This document shows, piece by piece, positions 8,984-18,410 of a stretch of 64,000 nt of DNA. Under the pieces are notes generated by a model. The model was given only the letters and a program-made list of their open reading frames with translations. It was not told where the DNA came from and ran no database searches. Position 1 is the first letter of the stretch. The number at the start of each line of letters is the position of its first letter. The position numbers and the translations under genes are program-made. Source of the DNA: Planococcaceae bacterium Storch 2/2-2 (GTDB lineage: Bacteria; Bacillota; Bacilli; Bacillales_A; Planococcaceae); the NCBI GenBank assembly GCA_009740415.1, contig WOYE01000002.1:62001-126000 (forward strand). Direction: 5' to 3'.

Positions 8984-10522
8984 GTGAGAAAAATTGACAT
9001 TTTTGACACAACATTACGAGACGGCGAACAATCCGCAGGTATTAACTTGAACACCCAAGAGAAATTAGAGATTGCGAAGCAGCTCGAGAAGTTCGGTGTG
9101 ACGATCATGGAAGCAGGCTTCCCTGCTTCATCACCGGGCGACTTTGAAGCAGTGAATAAAATCGCGAAAACGGTGAAAAATTCGATCGTTACCGGTCTTG
9201 CTCGTTCGATGCAGAGCGATATCGATACGTCATGGGAAGCGTTGAAAGTGGCGGAACAACCTCACTTACACGTTTTCTTAGCGACATCTCCGATCCATAT
9301 GGAGTACAAATTGAAAAAGTCACCGGAAGAAGTGATTGAGATTGCGGTCGAAGCGGTGAAATACGCACGTAAATTTTTCCCGCTCGTCCAATTCTCAGCA
9401 GAAGATGCGTTCCGTTCAGACCGTGAGTTTTTAACACGCGTCGTCGGAGAAGTCATTAAAGCAGGAGCGACGACTGTGAACATTCCAGATACCGTCGGTT
9501 ACGCGACGCCAGCTGAATACGGTGCACTTTTCAAACATTTGAAAGAGAACGCGCCAGGTGCGGACAAAGTGAAGTTGTCAGCACACTGTCATAACGACTT
9601 AGGAATGGCAGTCGCGAACTCGATCGCAGCGATCGAAAATGGAGCAGAGCAAGTCGAAGGAACGATCAACGGAATCGGAGAGCGTGCAGGGAACGCTTCG
9701 TTAGAAGAAATTGCTGTCGCTCTTCATATCCGTAACGATTACTATAAAACAGACACAGGGATCAACTTACGTGAAACGAAACGTACGAGCCACCTCGTCA
9801 GCCAGTTGACAGGGGTCGTCATTCAGCCGAACAAAGCAGTCGTCGGTCGAAACGCATTCGCTCACGAGTCAGGTATTCACCAAGACGGTATGTTGAAAAA
9901 CCCTGAGACGTATGAAATTATTACACCGGAATTGATCGGCGCGAAAGTGGAACCACTCGCACTCGGTAAGCACTCAGGTCGTCACGCGTTTAAAGACCGT
10001 GCAGAAACGATGGGCTTCCAGTTAACGGATGAGCAATTGAACGCGGCGTTCAAGTCGTTCAAAGCATTAGCCGACCGTAAAAAAGAAGTGACAGAAGACG
10101 ACTTATTCGTACTCTTCACAGGTCAGCAAATTAAAGATACGGACGCACCGGTTTACAAATTAATTAGTACGCAAGTCGAATATCGTAACAACGAACCGAA
10201 CGCGACGATCGTTGCAGAAACACCAGACGGTGAAGAGACGACAGTCACTTCAACAGGTAACGGTTCAGTCGAAGCGATTTTCAACACACTTGAAAAGCTT
10301 GTTCAAGGCCAAGTTCACATTATGGACTACCGTGTCACATCGATCGGTAAAGGCCGAGACGCACTCGGAGAAGCGGTCATTAACTTAAGTTATAATGACG
10401 AGCGCATTACAGGACGCGACGTGGCGCAAGACGTACTTCAAGCGTCAGCGAAAGCGTACATTAATGCGATCAACCGTCAGTTAATGAAAGCAGAATTACG
10501 GAAGCGTGCGGAACAACAATAA
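8984..10522 (+). CDS. leuA: 2-isopropylmalate synthase
   Basis: LeuA condenses acetyl-CoA with 2-oxoisovalerate, the first committed step to leucine. The 512-residue protein has the catalytic TIM barrel ([13 protein letters not shown] near the start, the [13 protein letters not shown] metal-binding segment, and GIGERAGN) and a C-terminal regulatory domain that mediates leucine feedback. The start is GTG with GTAGGGAAGA upstream. Length and order match the LeuA type 1 of Bacillus. Confidence 0.97.
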   Translation: MRKIDIFDTTLRDGEQSAGINLNTQEKLEIAKQLEKFGVTIMEAGFPASSPGDFEAVNKIAKTVKNSIVTGLARSMQSDIDTSWEALKVAEQPHLHVFLATSPIHMEYKLKKSPEEVIEIAVEAVKYARKFFPLVQFSAEDAFRSDREFLTRVVGEVIKAGATTVNIPDTVGYATPAEYGALFKHLKENAPGADKVKLSAHCHNDLGMAVANSIAAIENGAEQVEGTINGIGERAGNASLEEIAVALHIRNDYYKTDTGINLRETKRTSHLVSQLTGVVIQPNKAVVGRNAFAHESGIHQDGMLKNPETYEIITPELIGAKVEPLALGKHSGRHAFKDRAETMGFQLTDEQLNAAFKSFKALADRKKEVTEDDLFVLFTGQQIKDTDAPVYKLISTQVEYRNNEPNATIVAETPDGEETTVTSTGNGSVEAIFNTLEKLVQGQVHIMDYRVTSIGKGRDALGEAVINLSYNDERITGRDVAQDVLQASAKAYINAINRQLMKAELRKRAEQQ

Positions 10523-10546
10523 TCGATGATTGAAGGAGGAACTACA

Positions 10547-11605
10547 ATGGAAAAGAGAGTAGCAGTATTACCAGGTGACGGAATCGGACCAGAAGTAACG
10601 GAGGCGGCCGTCGAAGTGTTACGAGCAGTCGGCGAACGTTTCAACCATACGTTTCATTTTGAAAATGGGTTGATCGGTGGAGCAGCGATCGATGCGGGGA
10701 AAGAACCACTCCCACAAGAGACGATCGATTTATGTGAAGCGAGTGACGCTGTACTATTAGGAGCAGTCGGTGGTCCGAAATGGGACGATAATCCATCACA
10801 TTTACGTCCGGAGCGAGGGCTTCTCGCCATTCGTAAAACGTTTGATTTATTCGCAAACTTACGACCGGTCGCAGCGGTATCGACTCTCATCCAGTCATCT
10901 CCTTTAAAAGAAGAGATTGCGCGCGATGTCGACGTCATGATTGTCCGTGAATTAACGGGTGGGTTGTACTTCGGAGAGCCGAGCACACATGACGATGAAA
11001 AGGCGATCGATACGTTGACGTATACACGTCCTGAAATCGAAAGAATCATCGACAAAGGGTTTGAAATCGCAATGAAGCGTGACAAACATTTAACGTCGGT
11101 CGACAAAGCGAACGTTCTCGAGTCGAGCAAGTTGTGGAGAAAAATCGTGGAAGAGAAAAAAGCGGACTATCCAGAAGTAACGGTTCATCATCAACTTGTG
11201 GACTCTGCAGCGATGAAATTGATCACGAACCCGGGCGCATTTGACGTTGTGGTGACAGAAAATATGTTCGGAGACATTTTAAGTGACGAAGCATCGGTCA
11301 TTACCGGTTCACTCGGCTTACTTCCGTCAGCAAGCATTCGTTCGGACGGCTTCGGTTTGTACGAGCCGGTCCACGGATCAGCACCTGACGTAGCAGGCCA
11401 AGGCGTTGCGAACCCAGCAGCGACGATTTTATCAGCAGCGATGATGTTGACGTATTCATTCGATTTGTTAGAAGAAGCGCAAGCGATCGAAGATGCGGTC
11501 GCACGTGTTTACGAAGAGGGGCATTTCACAGCTGACCTTACGAAAGACGGTGCACTTTCAACGAAAGAATGGACAGCGAAAGTCGTTGAACAATTAAGCA
11601 AATAA
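10547..11605 (+). CDS. leuB: 3-isopropylmalate dehydrogenase
   Basis: LeuB oxidises and decarboxylates 3-isopropylmalate with NAD+. The 352-residue protein has the decarboxylating dehydrogenase landmarks: LPGDGIGPEV at the N-terminus, LRPERGLLAIRK, the catalytic RELTGGLYFGE region and the metal-binding NMFGDILSDEAS. GAAGGAGG lies 8 bases before the ATG at 10547; an ATG at 10526 is in frame but lacks a site. It is followed by an intercistronic hairpin before leuC. Confidence 0.97.
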   Translation: MEKRVAVLPGDGIGPEVTEAAVEVLRAVGERFNHTFHFENGLIGGAAIDAGKEPLPQETIDLCEASDAVLLGAVGGPKWDDNPSHLRPERGLLAIRKTFDLFANLRPVAAVSTLIQSSPLKEEIARDVDVMIVRELTGGLYFGEPSTHDDEKAIDTLTYTRPEIERIIDKGFEIAMKRDKHLTSVDKANVLESSKLWRKIVEEKKADYPEVTVHHQLVDSAAMKLITNPGAFDVVVTENMFGDILSDEASVITGSLGLLPSASIRSDGFGLYEPVHGSAPDVAGQGVANPAATILSAAMMLTYSFDLLEEAQAIEDAVARVYEEGHFTADLTKDGALSTKEWTAKVVEQLSK

Positions 11606-11613
11606 TAAAACGG

Positions 11614-11647
11614 GAAATGCTCAAAGAGAACACTTTTTGAGCATTTC
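11614..11647 (+). other. Intercistronic hairpin between leuB and leuC
   Basis: GAAATGCTCAAA and TTTGAGCATTTC form a 12-bp stem around an 8-10 base loop, with no T-run after it. It is therefore more likely an mRNA stabilising or processing element than a terminator. It falls in the only sizeable gap (about 90 bases) inside the leu genes. Confidence 0.6.
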
Positions 11648-11693
11648 TCCATATATGTAGCCTATTAAACGAATTGAAAGGAGCAAGACGATT

Positions 11694-13106
11694 ATGCCTA
11701 AAACAATTATTGAAAAAGTATGGGACAACCACGTCGTTTACGAAGAAGAAGGGAAGCCGGATCTTCTTTACATCGACTTGCATTTATTACACGAAGTCAC
11801 ATCGCCACAAGCATTTGAAGGGGTACGCCTTGCTGGACGTAAACTTCGTCGACCGGACCTTCACTATGCCACGATGGATCATAACGTTCCGACGAAAAAC
11901 TTACCGACAATCCAAGATCCGATCGCTCGTAAACAAATTGAGACGCTTCAAGCGAACTGTGAAGAGTTCGGCGTCGAGCTTGCGGACATGGGTCATAAAA
12001 ACCAAGGGATCGTTCACATTATCGGACCTGAGCTCGGTTTAACACAGCCGGGTAAAACGATCGTCTGTGGAGATAGCCATACGTCAACACACGGCGCATT
12101 CGGTGCGATCGCATTCGGTATCGGAACGAGTGAAGTCGAACACGTTATGTCGACACAAACGTTATGGCAAGCACGCCCGAAAACGATGGAAATTCGTGTC
12201 GAAGGCGAACTCGGTTACGGGGTCGAAGCGAAAGATATTATTTTAGCGATCATCGCGAAGTTCGGAATTGACGTCGGTACCGGACATATTATCGAATTTA
12301 CAGGCGATGCGATTCGTAACTTAACGATGGAAGAGCGTATGACGGTTTGTAACATGTCGATCGAAGCGGGAGCGAAAGCAGGACTCATTAGCCCAGACGA
12401 GACGACGATTAACTATTTACGTGGCCGCGAACGGGTTCCACAAGGAGAGGCGTTCGAAGAAGCAGCGAAACAATGGTTAGCACTTGCGACAGATGAAGGC
12501 GCAACGTACGATACGACACTGACGATCCATGCGGATGAAATCGAACCGATCGTCACATGGGGAACGAATCCGTCGATGGGTGCAGGCATTTCATCAAACG
12601 TTCCGAAAGCATCGGACTACACGTCAACGTCCGATCAAGAAGCGTTGAAAAAAGCACTCGCTTACATGGACTTAGAGGAAGGTCAACCGCTTACGAGCAT
12701 CGACATTCAACACGTGTTCATCGGTTCATGTACGAACGCACGTATTTCAGACTTACGAACAGCGGCGAAAGTAGTCGAAGGACGTAAAGTAGCAGACGGC
12801 GTTCGCGCATTGATCGTCCCTGGTTCACAACAAGTGAAACAACAAGCTGAAGAAGAAGGGCTCGACAAAATTTTCACGGACGCTGGTTTCGAATGGCGCG
12901 AGTCAGGATGTAGTATGTGTCTTGCGATGAACGATGACGTCGTTCCAGCAGGAGAACGTTGTGCATCCACGTCGAACCGTAACTTCGAAGGCCGTCAAGG
13001 AGCAGGATCACGTACGCACTTAGTGAGCCCAGCGATGGCAGCAGCAGCTGCAGTAGCGGGACATTTCGTCGACGTGCGAGATATGATGAAAGAGGTGCAG
13101 GCATAA
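11694..13106 (+). CDS. leuC: 3-isopropylmalate dehydratase large subunit
   Basis: LeuC carries the [4Fe-4S] cluster of isopropylmalate isomerase, which moves the hydroxyl group of 2-isopropylmalate. The 470-residue protein has the aconitase-family signatures: [38 protein letters not shown] and GCSMCLAMN, supplying the cluster cysteines. AAAGGAGC precedes the ATG. Its stop codon overlaps the leuD ATG by one base, so the two subunits are coupled. Confidence 0.97.
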   Translation: MPKTIIEKVWDNHVVYEEEGKPDLLYIDLHLLHEVTSPQAFEGVRLAGRKLRRPDLHYATMDHNVPTKNLPTIQDPIARKQIETLQANCEEFGVELADMGHKNQGIVHIIGPELGLTQPGKTIVCGDSHTSTHGAFGAIAFGIGTSEVEHVMSTQTLWQARPKTMEIRVEGELGYGVEAKDIILAIIAKFGIDVGTGHIIEFTGDAIRNLTMEERMTVCNMSIEAGAKAGLISPDETTINYLRGRERVPQGEAFEEAAKQWLALATDEGATYDTTLTIHADEIEPIVTWGTNPSMGAGISSNVPKASDYTSTSDQEALKKALAYMDLEEGQPLTSIDIQHVFIGSCTNARISDLRTAAKVVEGRKVADGVRALIVPGSQQVKQQAEEEGLDKIFTDAGFEWRESGCSMCLAMNDDVVPAGERCASTSNRNFEGRQGAGSRTHLVSPAMAAAAAVAGHFVDVRDMMKEVQA

Positions 13107-13696
13107 TGAAACCAATTAATATCGTAGAAAGTGTCATTACACCGCTCGATCGTAAAAACGTAGATACGGATCAGATCATTTCGAAAGAGTTTTTAAAACG
13201 AATTGAACGAACAGGATTCGGTCAATATTTGTTCTACCATTGGCGTTTCGATGAAAACGGCAATAAACGAGACGACTTCGTCATGAACGATCCTCGTTTT
13301 GACGACTCACGTATTCTCGTCGCTCACGACAACTTCGGTTGCGGTTCATCACGTGAACACGCACCGTGGTCGATTCAAGATTACGGATTCGACGTCGTCA
13401 TCGCACCGAGCTTTGCGGACATTTTCCATAACAACTGTTTCAAAAATGGAATTTTGCCGATCGAGTTACCGGTCGAACAAGTCGAAGAACTTCTTGAAAA
13501 AGGGCTTGCGGACGGAACGTATTCCGTAAAAGTCGACTTAGAAAACGAACAAATTACAGGGGAAGACGGTGTCGTCTATTCATTCGACATCGATCCATAC
13601 AATAAAAAAATGTTGTTGAACGGTTGGGACGAAATTTCAATTACGTTCCAATACGAAGACTATATCCAAGCGTACGAAGAAAAAAATCAAGCATAA
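13106..13696 (+). CDS. leuD: 3-isopropylmalate dehydratase small subunit
   Basis: LeuD is the swivel-domain subunit that pairs with LeuC to form the active isomerase. The 196-residue protein has the DTDQIISKEFLKRI start and the substrate-binding GCGSSREHAPW loop. It ends the ilv-leu operon and is followed by a strong terminator. Confidence 0.97.
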   Translation: MKPINIVESVITPLDRKNVDTDQIISKEFLKRIERTGFGQYLFYHWRFDENGNKRDDFVMNDPRFDDSRILVAHDNFGCGSSREHAPWSIQDYGFDVVIAPSFADIFHNNCFKNGILPIELPVEQVEELLEKGLADGTYSVKVDLENEQITGEDGVVYSFDIDPYNKKMLLNGWDEISITFQYEDYIQAYEEKNQA

Positions 13697-13714
13697 GAAG
13701 CAATACATCTTCCG

Positions 13715-13747
13715 AAAAGAGAGCGCGTGCCACGCTCTCTTTTTTTG
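13715..13747 (+). terminator. Terminator of the ilv-leu operon
   Basis: AAAGAGAGCG pairs with CGCTCTCTTT across a short GC-rich loop and is followed by a run of T. It lies about 20 bases after the leuD stop. Confidence 0.92.
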
Positions 13748-13750
13748 TTG

Positions 13751-13925
13751 GATGATATGGATTTCGTCTCATTCCTTCGAATTTGCAGACAAGATGTGAG
13801 ACTTGCTTTCCCGTAGGCGTCCGCAACTCCTCGTAGCATTGTCCGCGCAAACAGACGCACGTTTCCGAGCTCCCTCGATGCTTGAAAGAAGTATACAACG
13901 GGAGACGTGAGCAGGAGCAGCAGAT
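13751..13925 (+). repeat. Dispersed terminator-associated repeat, copy 1
   Basis: This copy keeps the left arm (ATTCCTTCGAATTTGC), the CTTTCCCGTAGGCGTCCGCAA block and the right arm (GCAACTCCTCGTAGCATTGT, 13823-13842), but has lost about 48 bases between them. The trailing part (GACGCAC, a CATGCTTGAGAAAAAGTACAA-like stretch, then GGGAGACGTG) is also shared with the copies at 45.4 and 55.2 kb. It starts a few bases after the leuD terminator T-run. Confidence 0.7.
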
Positions 13926-14246
13926 CCAAAGCTTGAAAATCGTACGGACGATAGGTCCGTACGACGGCTTGACTACGGTGATGTCCTACGGATGAGGAAA
14001 GCGATTGAGTGGAACATATGCCCTGGTACGAATAGCTTTTTAGAAAAACAGAGCATGGCGTTTGAGCGCTTACACGTCGATGAGAGAATCGCTGACAAGG
14101 AACGGTATCTTCTTGAATAGAAGCTCAAACGAGAGGAAGAGAGGAGAATGAGCCGTTGTAACGGGAGTGCTCGTTGAGAAGGTGAAGGAGATGGGTAAAA
14201 AGAGGTTTAATCGATCAAACAACGGTTATAGAAGAATAGAAAGAAA
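13926..14246. other. Intergenic region without a recognisable gene
   Basis: About 320 bases with stops in all useful frames. It contains one perfect 9-bp inverted repeat, CGTACGGAC (13941-13949) and GTCCGTACG (13955-13963), with no T-run. The region around 14000-14110 can be read as a short charged peptide interrupted by stops, so it may be decayed mobile DNA. I cannot identify its origin. Confidence 0.4.
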
Positions 14247-14276
14247 AAACCTCCTAACCGAAGTTAGAAGGTTTCA
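14247..14276 (-). terminator. Terminator of the NlpC/P60-SLH gene
   Basis: On the minus strand AACCTTCTAAC, a TTCG loop and GTTAGGAGGTT are followed by TTTTTC. It lies about 10 bases after the stop codon. Confidence 0.9.
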
Positions 14277-14284
14277 ATCGTTTA

Positions 14285-15187
14285 TTATTGTACGTTTGTT
14301 GCTGATGCTTTCGCACGCTCAACAAATGTTTTGAAGTCTTTTAATTTAATGTTGTCATTTACGCCGAACTTACCGTTTCCGTAACCGAGTGTTACGTTGT
14401 TCGCAGCTAATGTGTTCACATAACGGTGTGCCCAGTTTGTTGTCGGTACGTCGTTGAAGTATAAATCTGATTTACCTTGTAAACCGTACGCTTCAACTAA
14501 TACTTTCGCAAGCTGTCCACGTGTTAAGTTTTGGTTCGGGTTGAATGTACCGTCTGAAGCACCTGAGAAGATTCCAGCAGCTGCAACTGCTGTGATCGCT
14601 TTATGTTGTGGGTGGCTTGTTGGTACGTCTGGGAATGATGGAGCTTGTTCACCAGATGTTGTCGTAACGTTTAAGTTTAAGTCATTCGCTAAAATTTCTG
14701 CAACTTGTGCACGGCTAGCGTATTCAATGACTGGTTGTTTCGGTGCAAAGTCTTTCACACGACGTGCGCCTAAGTAACGTTTACCCCAGTAGTATGGGTC
14801 GTTAAGTGGTGTAATTGTAACCCCTTGGCTTGTAGAAGCGTGAATGAATTTTCCACCTTGTATGTAGATTCCTACGTGTGAAGGTCCACCTGCTGTATTG
14901 AAGAATACGAGGTCACCTGTTTTTAATTGTGATTTAGAAACTGCTTTACCTGTTGTGTACTGTGTCCATGTCGTACGTGGAATTGAAACTCCTGCTTCAC
15001 GGAAAACATATTGTGTATAACCTGAACAGTCGAATCCACGTGGCGTCGTTCCGCCCCAAACATATTTCGTACCCATATACTTTTTACCAATGTTGATAAG
15101 GTCATCAGCGCTGCTGGCATTCGCCATCGCTGGAGCAGACATAATTAATAAGAAACTCGCTAAGACTGAATAAACAAAACGTTTCAT
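14285..15187 (-). CDS. Secreted NlpC/P60 peptidoglycan hydrolase with SLH wall anchor
   Basis: The 300-residue protein has a Sec signal peptide (residues 1 to about 24, cut after AMANA). An NlpC/P60 D,L-endopeptidase domain (about 27-145) follows, with catalytic Cys54 in GFDCSGY, His104 in PSHVGIY and His116 in FIHAS. Two SLH repeats follow (from about 186 and about 240; FPDVPTSHPQHKAI and FNDVPTTNWAHRYV), which bind pyruvylated wall polysaccharide. It should cut peptide stems while held at the wall or S-layer. Three WalR-type boxes upstream suggest control by the essential WalKR system. The nearby SecA2/SlaP genes suggest an SLH-based cell surface. Confidence 0.92.
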   Translation of the reverse strand: MKRFVYSVLASFLLIMSAPAMANASSADDLINIGKKYMGTKYVWGGTTPRGFDCSGYTQYVFREAGVSIPRTTWTQYTTGKAVSKSQLKTGDLVFFNTAGGPSHVGIYIQGGKFIHASTSQGVTITPLNDPYYWGKRYLGARRVKDFAPKQPVIEYASRAQVAEILANDLNLNVTTTSGEQAPSFPDVPTSHPQHKAITAVAAAGIFSGASDGTFNPNQNLTRGQLAKVLVEAYGLQGKSDLYFNDVPTTNWAHRYVNTLAANNVTLGYGNGKFGVNDNIKLKDFKTFVERAKASATNVQ

Positions 15188-15274
15188 TCTTTTTTAATTT
15201 CCCCTTTCGCACAATTCGTTATGTGCTTCTTGTAACAACTGAATTAATCTTAGCACGGAATACTATTACGTTGA

Positions 15275-15302
15275 GTTACAGTTATATTACAGTCATATTA
15301 CA
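15275..15302 (-). promoter_or_regulatory. Three WalR-type boxes upstream of the NlpC/P60-SLH gene
   Basis: Read on the minus strand, TGTAAT, TGTAAT and TGTAAC follow each other with exactly 5 bases between them (11-bp period). The WalR (YycF) consensus is TGTWAH-N5-TGTWAH, and all three hexamers fit it. They lie 88-115 bases upstream of the start, next to a promoter with a fair -10 (TAAGAT) and poor -35, as expected for an activated promoter. PhoP boxes share the spacing, so PhoP is an alternative. Confidence 0.65.
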
Positions 15303-15352
15303 GAGGCACTTTTTCCACAATGTTTTATGTAACATTGGATACAATAGGCCGT

Positions 15353-15382
15353 AGAAACGTTGATAACTCAACGTTTCTTTTT
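15353..15382 (+). terminator. Orphan terminator-like hairpin between divergent genes
   Basis: AGAAACGTTGA, loop TAAC, TCAACGTTTCT and a T-run form a textbook terminator on the plus strand. No plus-strand gene precedes it, as both neighbours are transcribed away from the gap. It could end a short plus-strand RNA or attenuate the glycosyltransferase leader. Confidence 0.6.
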
Positions 15383-15475
15383 GTAATAAAGGCGATACGT
15401 TTTATTATATGGTATACTCACATTTAGTAAAAAAGAGCAAAAAAACGAGAATTTTGAGCGAAAGTAGAGAATAAT

Positions 15476-16570
15476 ATGACGAAATTAATCGTATTTAGCA
15501 ATATGTACCCGTCGGAATATCATCCGACGTACGGTATTTTTGTGAAAAACCAAGTGCAATTGTTGAAAGATGCTGGTCACGATGTCACGGTCGTCGCAAT
15601 CGATAACCCTGCCAAAGGGGCGTTTGCGAAATTGAAAAAGTATGCAGGTTTATTCGTTCGAGGATTTTTCCAAATGTTAAAAGGTCGCAAATCGGTTCAA
15701 CTGACTCATTCCCATTACGCCTTTCCGACCGGCATGTTGTCCTATTATGGAAAGAAGTTGTTCAACATCCCGTACGTCATTACCGTTCACGGGGGCGATA
15801 TCGACCAAATGGCGAACAAAGGACCGCGCATTCGTCGGTGGACGCAACGTATTTTAAAAGGGGCAGATGCGGTCATTACGGTCGGTGAAAAGTTAAAACA
15901 AGACGTCTTGCAACAGTTCGGTGTGTCGAATGATAAAGTGCACGTCCTTAGTATGGGCGTCGATCCGACCGTTTTCCACGTCATGCCGCAAGAACTGGCA
16001 CGTGAAACGTTAGGCATTTCGAAAGATGAGACGATGATTTTGTACGTAGGGAACATCATTCGGGCGAAAGGGCTCGATGAATTGATCGAGGCGTACAAAC
16101 AAATTACGTATACGAAAGAGCAGTTGTCGCTTTATATGATCGGTTCTCAAAAAGATGAACAGTACGTGGAGTCGGTGAAAGATCGGTTGAACGTACTCGA
16201 CAACGTTCATTTGATCAACCCTCAAAACCAGTCGTCGCTTGCGAAGTGGATGTCGGCTTCCGATGTGTTCGTCTTGCCGTCACACCATGAAGGATTCGGA
16301 CTCGTCGCGTTAGAAGCGATGGCCGTCGGCGTACCTGTCGTCGGCACGAACGTCGGTGGACTTCCGTACTTATTGAAAGACGGGGCAGGGATCCTCGTCG
16401 AGCCGCATAACCCAGCTTCCTTAGCAGAAGGGATCGTCGAAGCGCTCGATCGATCGGAAGAACGGTATACGGAAGCGAAACAACGCATCGTAGAAGAACA
16501 TTCGTACGACACGCTCGTCGAACGACTCGAATGGATTTATACGATGGTCGGTCGGACGAAAAAAGAATAA
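15476..16570 (+). CDS. Family 4 (GT-B) glycosyltransferase
   Basis: This 364-residue cytoplasmic or peripheral glycosyltransferase has an N-terminal acceptor domain (SNMYPSEYHPTYGIFVKNQ, HSHYAFPTG) and a C-terminal GT4 donor domain (about 185-360). The donor domain carries LYVGNIIRAKGLDELIEAY and the E-x7-E motif region PSHHEGFGLVALEAMAVGVPVVGTNVGG. Such enzymes transfer sugars from nucleotide donors to surface glycans or lipids. The neighbourhood (SLH hydrolase, SlaP, SecA2, TagO, LCP) suggests wall or S-layer polysaccharide, but acceptor and sugar cannot be read from sequence. It is a single-gene unit, convergent with the SulP gene. Confidence 0.88.
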   Translation: MTKLIVFSNMYPSEYHPTYGIFVKNQVQLLKDAGHDVTVVAIDNPAKGAFAKLKKYAGLFVRGFFQMLKGRKSVQLTHSHYAFPTGMLSYYGKKLFNIPYVITVHGGDIDQMANKGPRIRRWTQRILKGADAVITVGEKLKQDVLQQFGVSNDKVHVLSMGVDPTVFHVMPQELARETLGISKDETMILYVGNIIRAKGLDELIEAYKQITYTKEQLSLYMIGSQKDEQYVESVKDRLNVLDNVHLINPQNQSSLAKWMSASDVFVLPSHHEGFGLVALEAMAVGVPVVGTNVGGLPYLLKDGAGILVEPHNPASLAEGIVEALDRSEERYTEAKQRIVEEHSYDTLVERLEWIYTMVGRTKKE

Positions 16571-16574
16571 ATGG

Positions 16575-16616
16575 AAAAACGTTCAACCGAATGACTCGGC
16601 TGAACGTTTTTTTGTA
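16575..16616. terminator. Bidirectional terminator between glycosyltransferase and SulP genes
   Basis: AAAAACGTTCA...CCGA, a 5-base loop, TCGG...TGAACGTTTTTTT form a long stem with A and T tracts on either side, between convergent genes. Confidence 0.9.
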
Positions 16617-16624
16617 TCCAATGT

Positions 16625-18226
16625 TTAATTCGTCGACATGAAGAAATTGTCGCGACCGATCGCATCGTACAACCCGCTCTTTTTGAAAAGAGCACGTTGT
16701 TCGATTTTCACTTTTTTGAAGACGAGGCGAATGTCGTTCTTTTTCGCTTCTTCAATGAGTGAAGATAAAGCAGCCTCACCTGTCGCGTCGATGACGGATA
16801 CTTGAGCCATATCGACGATGATCGTATCGACGTCATCTTCCATCCATTGTGGAAACGTATCTTCGAATCGAACGGCTGTACCGAAGAAAATCGGTCCGCT
16901 GACGACATATTTATGCACGACGTTCGTCGAAGCTTGAAATTCTACTTTTTCGACTTCTGAAAGGGTCGCTTTCACCGTTTCGAGTTCGCCCGTCATTTTT
17001 TTCAAGAAGAAAAAGGCAGCGAGCAAAATTCCGATTTGAACGGCTGTCGTTAAGTTAATGAAGATCGTTAATAAAAACGTTACCCATAAAACGAGCGCAT
17101 CGCCTGAGCGGACGCTCGCGATGTGAGCGAATGTTTTTCGTGCGCTCATGTTCCACGCGACGTGCATTAAAATCGGTGCCATCGCAGCGAGTGGAATGTA
17201 GGAAGCATACGGTGCGAACAGTAAAAGAAAGAGAAGAACGAACACACTTTGAATGACGCTCGATACCGGTGATACAGCACCTGAGCGAATGTTCGTTGCG
17301 GTTCGTGCAATCGCACCGGTCGCTGGAATTCCTCCGAACAATGGTGTGACGATGTTCGCGATCCCTTGACCGAATAACTCGCGTTTTGAATCGTGCTTTT
17401 TCCCTTGCGTCATTTCGTCAGCGACGACGGCAGATAAGAGCGATTCAATAGCGCCGAGTGCTGCGATAATGAGAGCAGGCTTCCATAACACTAAAATTTT
17501 ATCGAGTGTGATGTCAGGTAAACGGAACGGTGGTAAGTTGTTCGGAATGCCACCGAATGCGGTTCCGATCGTTTCGAGCTTTCCAGGGAACAAAACGATC
17601 GACACAATCGTCGGAATAATGAGTGCTACGAGTAAAAGTGGAAGTCGCGGTGCAATTTTAGGTAAAATGAGAATGACCGCGAGTCCGAGTAAAGCAATTC
17701 CGATACTGTACCAGTTGTACGTATGGAATTGTCGTGCAAGTTCCATCATGTTTTGATGGAAAAATTCGTACTTCTCGACATCTTCTAGGCCGAAGAAATT
17801 ACCGATTTGTCCGGTGAAGATGATGACGGCAATACCGGCGGTGAAACCGATCGTCACAGAACGAGGGACGAATTGAATCAGTTGACTAACGCCGAGATAA
17901 CTCATAATGACGAGGAATATTCCCGCAAGTAATCCTGCGATGAGTAAGTCGTCATAGCCATATTGTAAAACGATGGCGAGTAAAATCGGAATGAATGCGC
18001 CAGTCGGTCCTGCTACTTGGTAGCGAGAGCCACCGAAGAGTGCGACGAGGAATCCGGCAATAATAGTCGTGTACAAGCCGTATTCGGGTTTCACTCCTGA
18101 TGCAATCGCGAATGCCATGCCGAGAGGAATTGCAACGATTCCTACGGTAATCCCGGCGATGAGATCTTTTCTGAAACAAGCAGCGTTATAATGCGCAAAT
18201 CGTTCGTCTTTAAACAACACGTTCAC
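16625..18226 (-). CDS. SulP family anion transporter with STAS domain
   Basis: The 533-residue protein has the SulP transmembrane core (about residues 20-400; DLIAGITVGIVAIPLGMAFAIASG, YQVAGPTGAF, and the family block around GGIPATGAIARTATNIRSGA) and a C-terminal STAS domain (about 420-525; VSVIDATGEAALSSLIEEAKK). Members carry sulfate, bicarbonate or dicarboxylates; the substrate cannot be decided here, and no sulfur assimilation genes are adjacent. The start is GTG with AGAAGGA close by; a second GTG two codons later has better spacing and may be used. Confidence 0.92.
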   Translation of the reverse strand: MNVLFKDERFAHYNAACFRKDLIAGITVGIVAIPLGMAFAIASGVKPEYGLYTTIIAGFLVALFGGSRYQVAGPTGAFIPILLAIVLQYGYDDLLIAGLLAGIFLVIMSYLGVSQLIQFVPRSVTIGFTAGIAVIIFTGQIGNFFGLEDVEKYEFFHQNMMELARQFHTYNWYSIGIALLGLAVILILPKIAPRLPLLLVALIIPTIVSIVLFPGKLETIGTAFGGIPNNLPPFRLPDITLDKILVLWKPALIIAALGAIESLLSAVVADEMTQGKKHDSKRELFGQGIANIVTPLFGGIPATGAIARTATNIRSGAVSPVSSVIQSVFVLLFLLLFAPYASYIPLAAMAPILMHVAWNMSARKTFAHIASVRSGDALVLWVTFLLTIFINLTTAVQIGILLAAFFFLKKMTGELETVKATLSEVEKVEFQASTNVVHKYVVSGPIFFGTAVRFEDTFPQWMEDDVDTIIVDMAQVSVIDATGEAALSSLIEEAKKNDIRLVFKKVKIEQRALFKKSGLYDAIGRDNFFMSTN

Positions 18227-18410
18227 TTCTTCCTTCTATAGTATATTAGAATCGCACTTTAATTATACATCCTATGTATAAAAATGACAAAGGTTCGGTC
18301 TGTTTGGTATTGTGAGAGAAGGGAATAGCAACATAGCAGTTGACCGTTCACTCGATAAAAATTAAAATGAAGAGACGGTAAAATTTAAAACTGAAAGTCG
18401 GTAGATAATA

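Noticed and set aside
13941-13963. Perfect 9-bp hairpin CGTACGGAC/GTCCGTACG as a terminator or attachment site
   Set aside because: There is no T-run, no neighbouring gene end and no integrase; a chance or decayed element is as likely.
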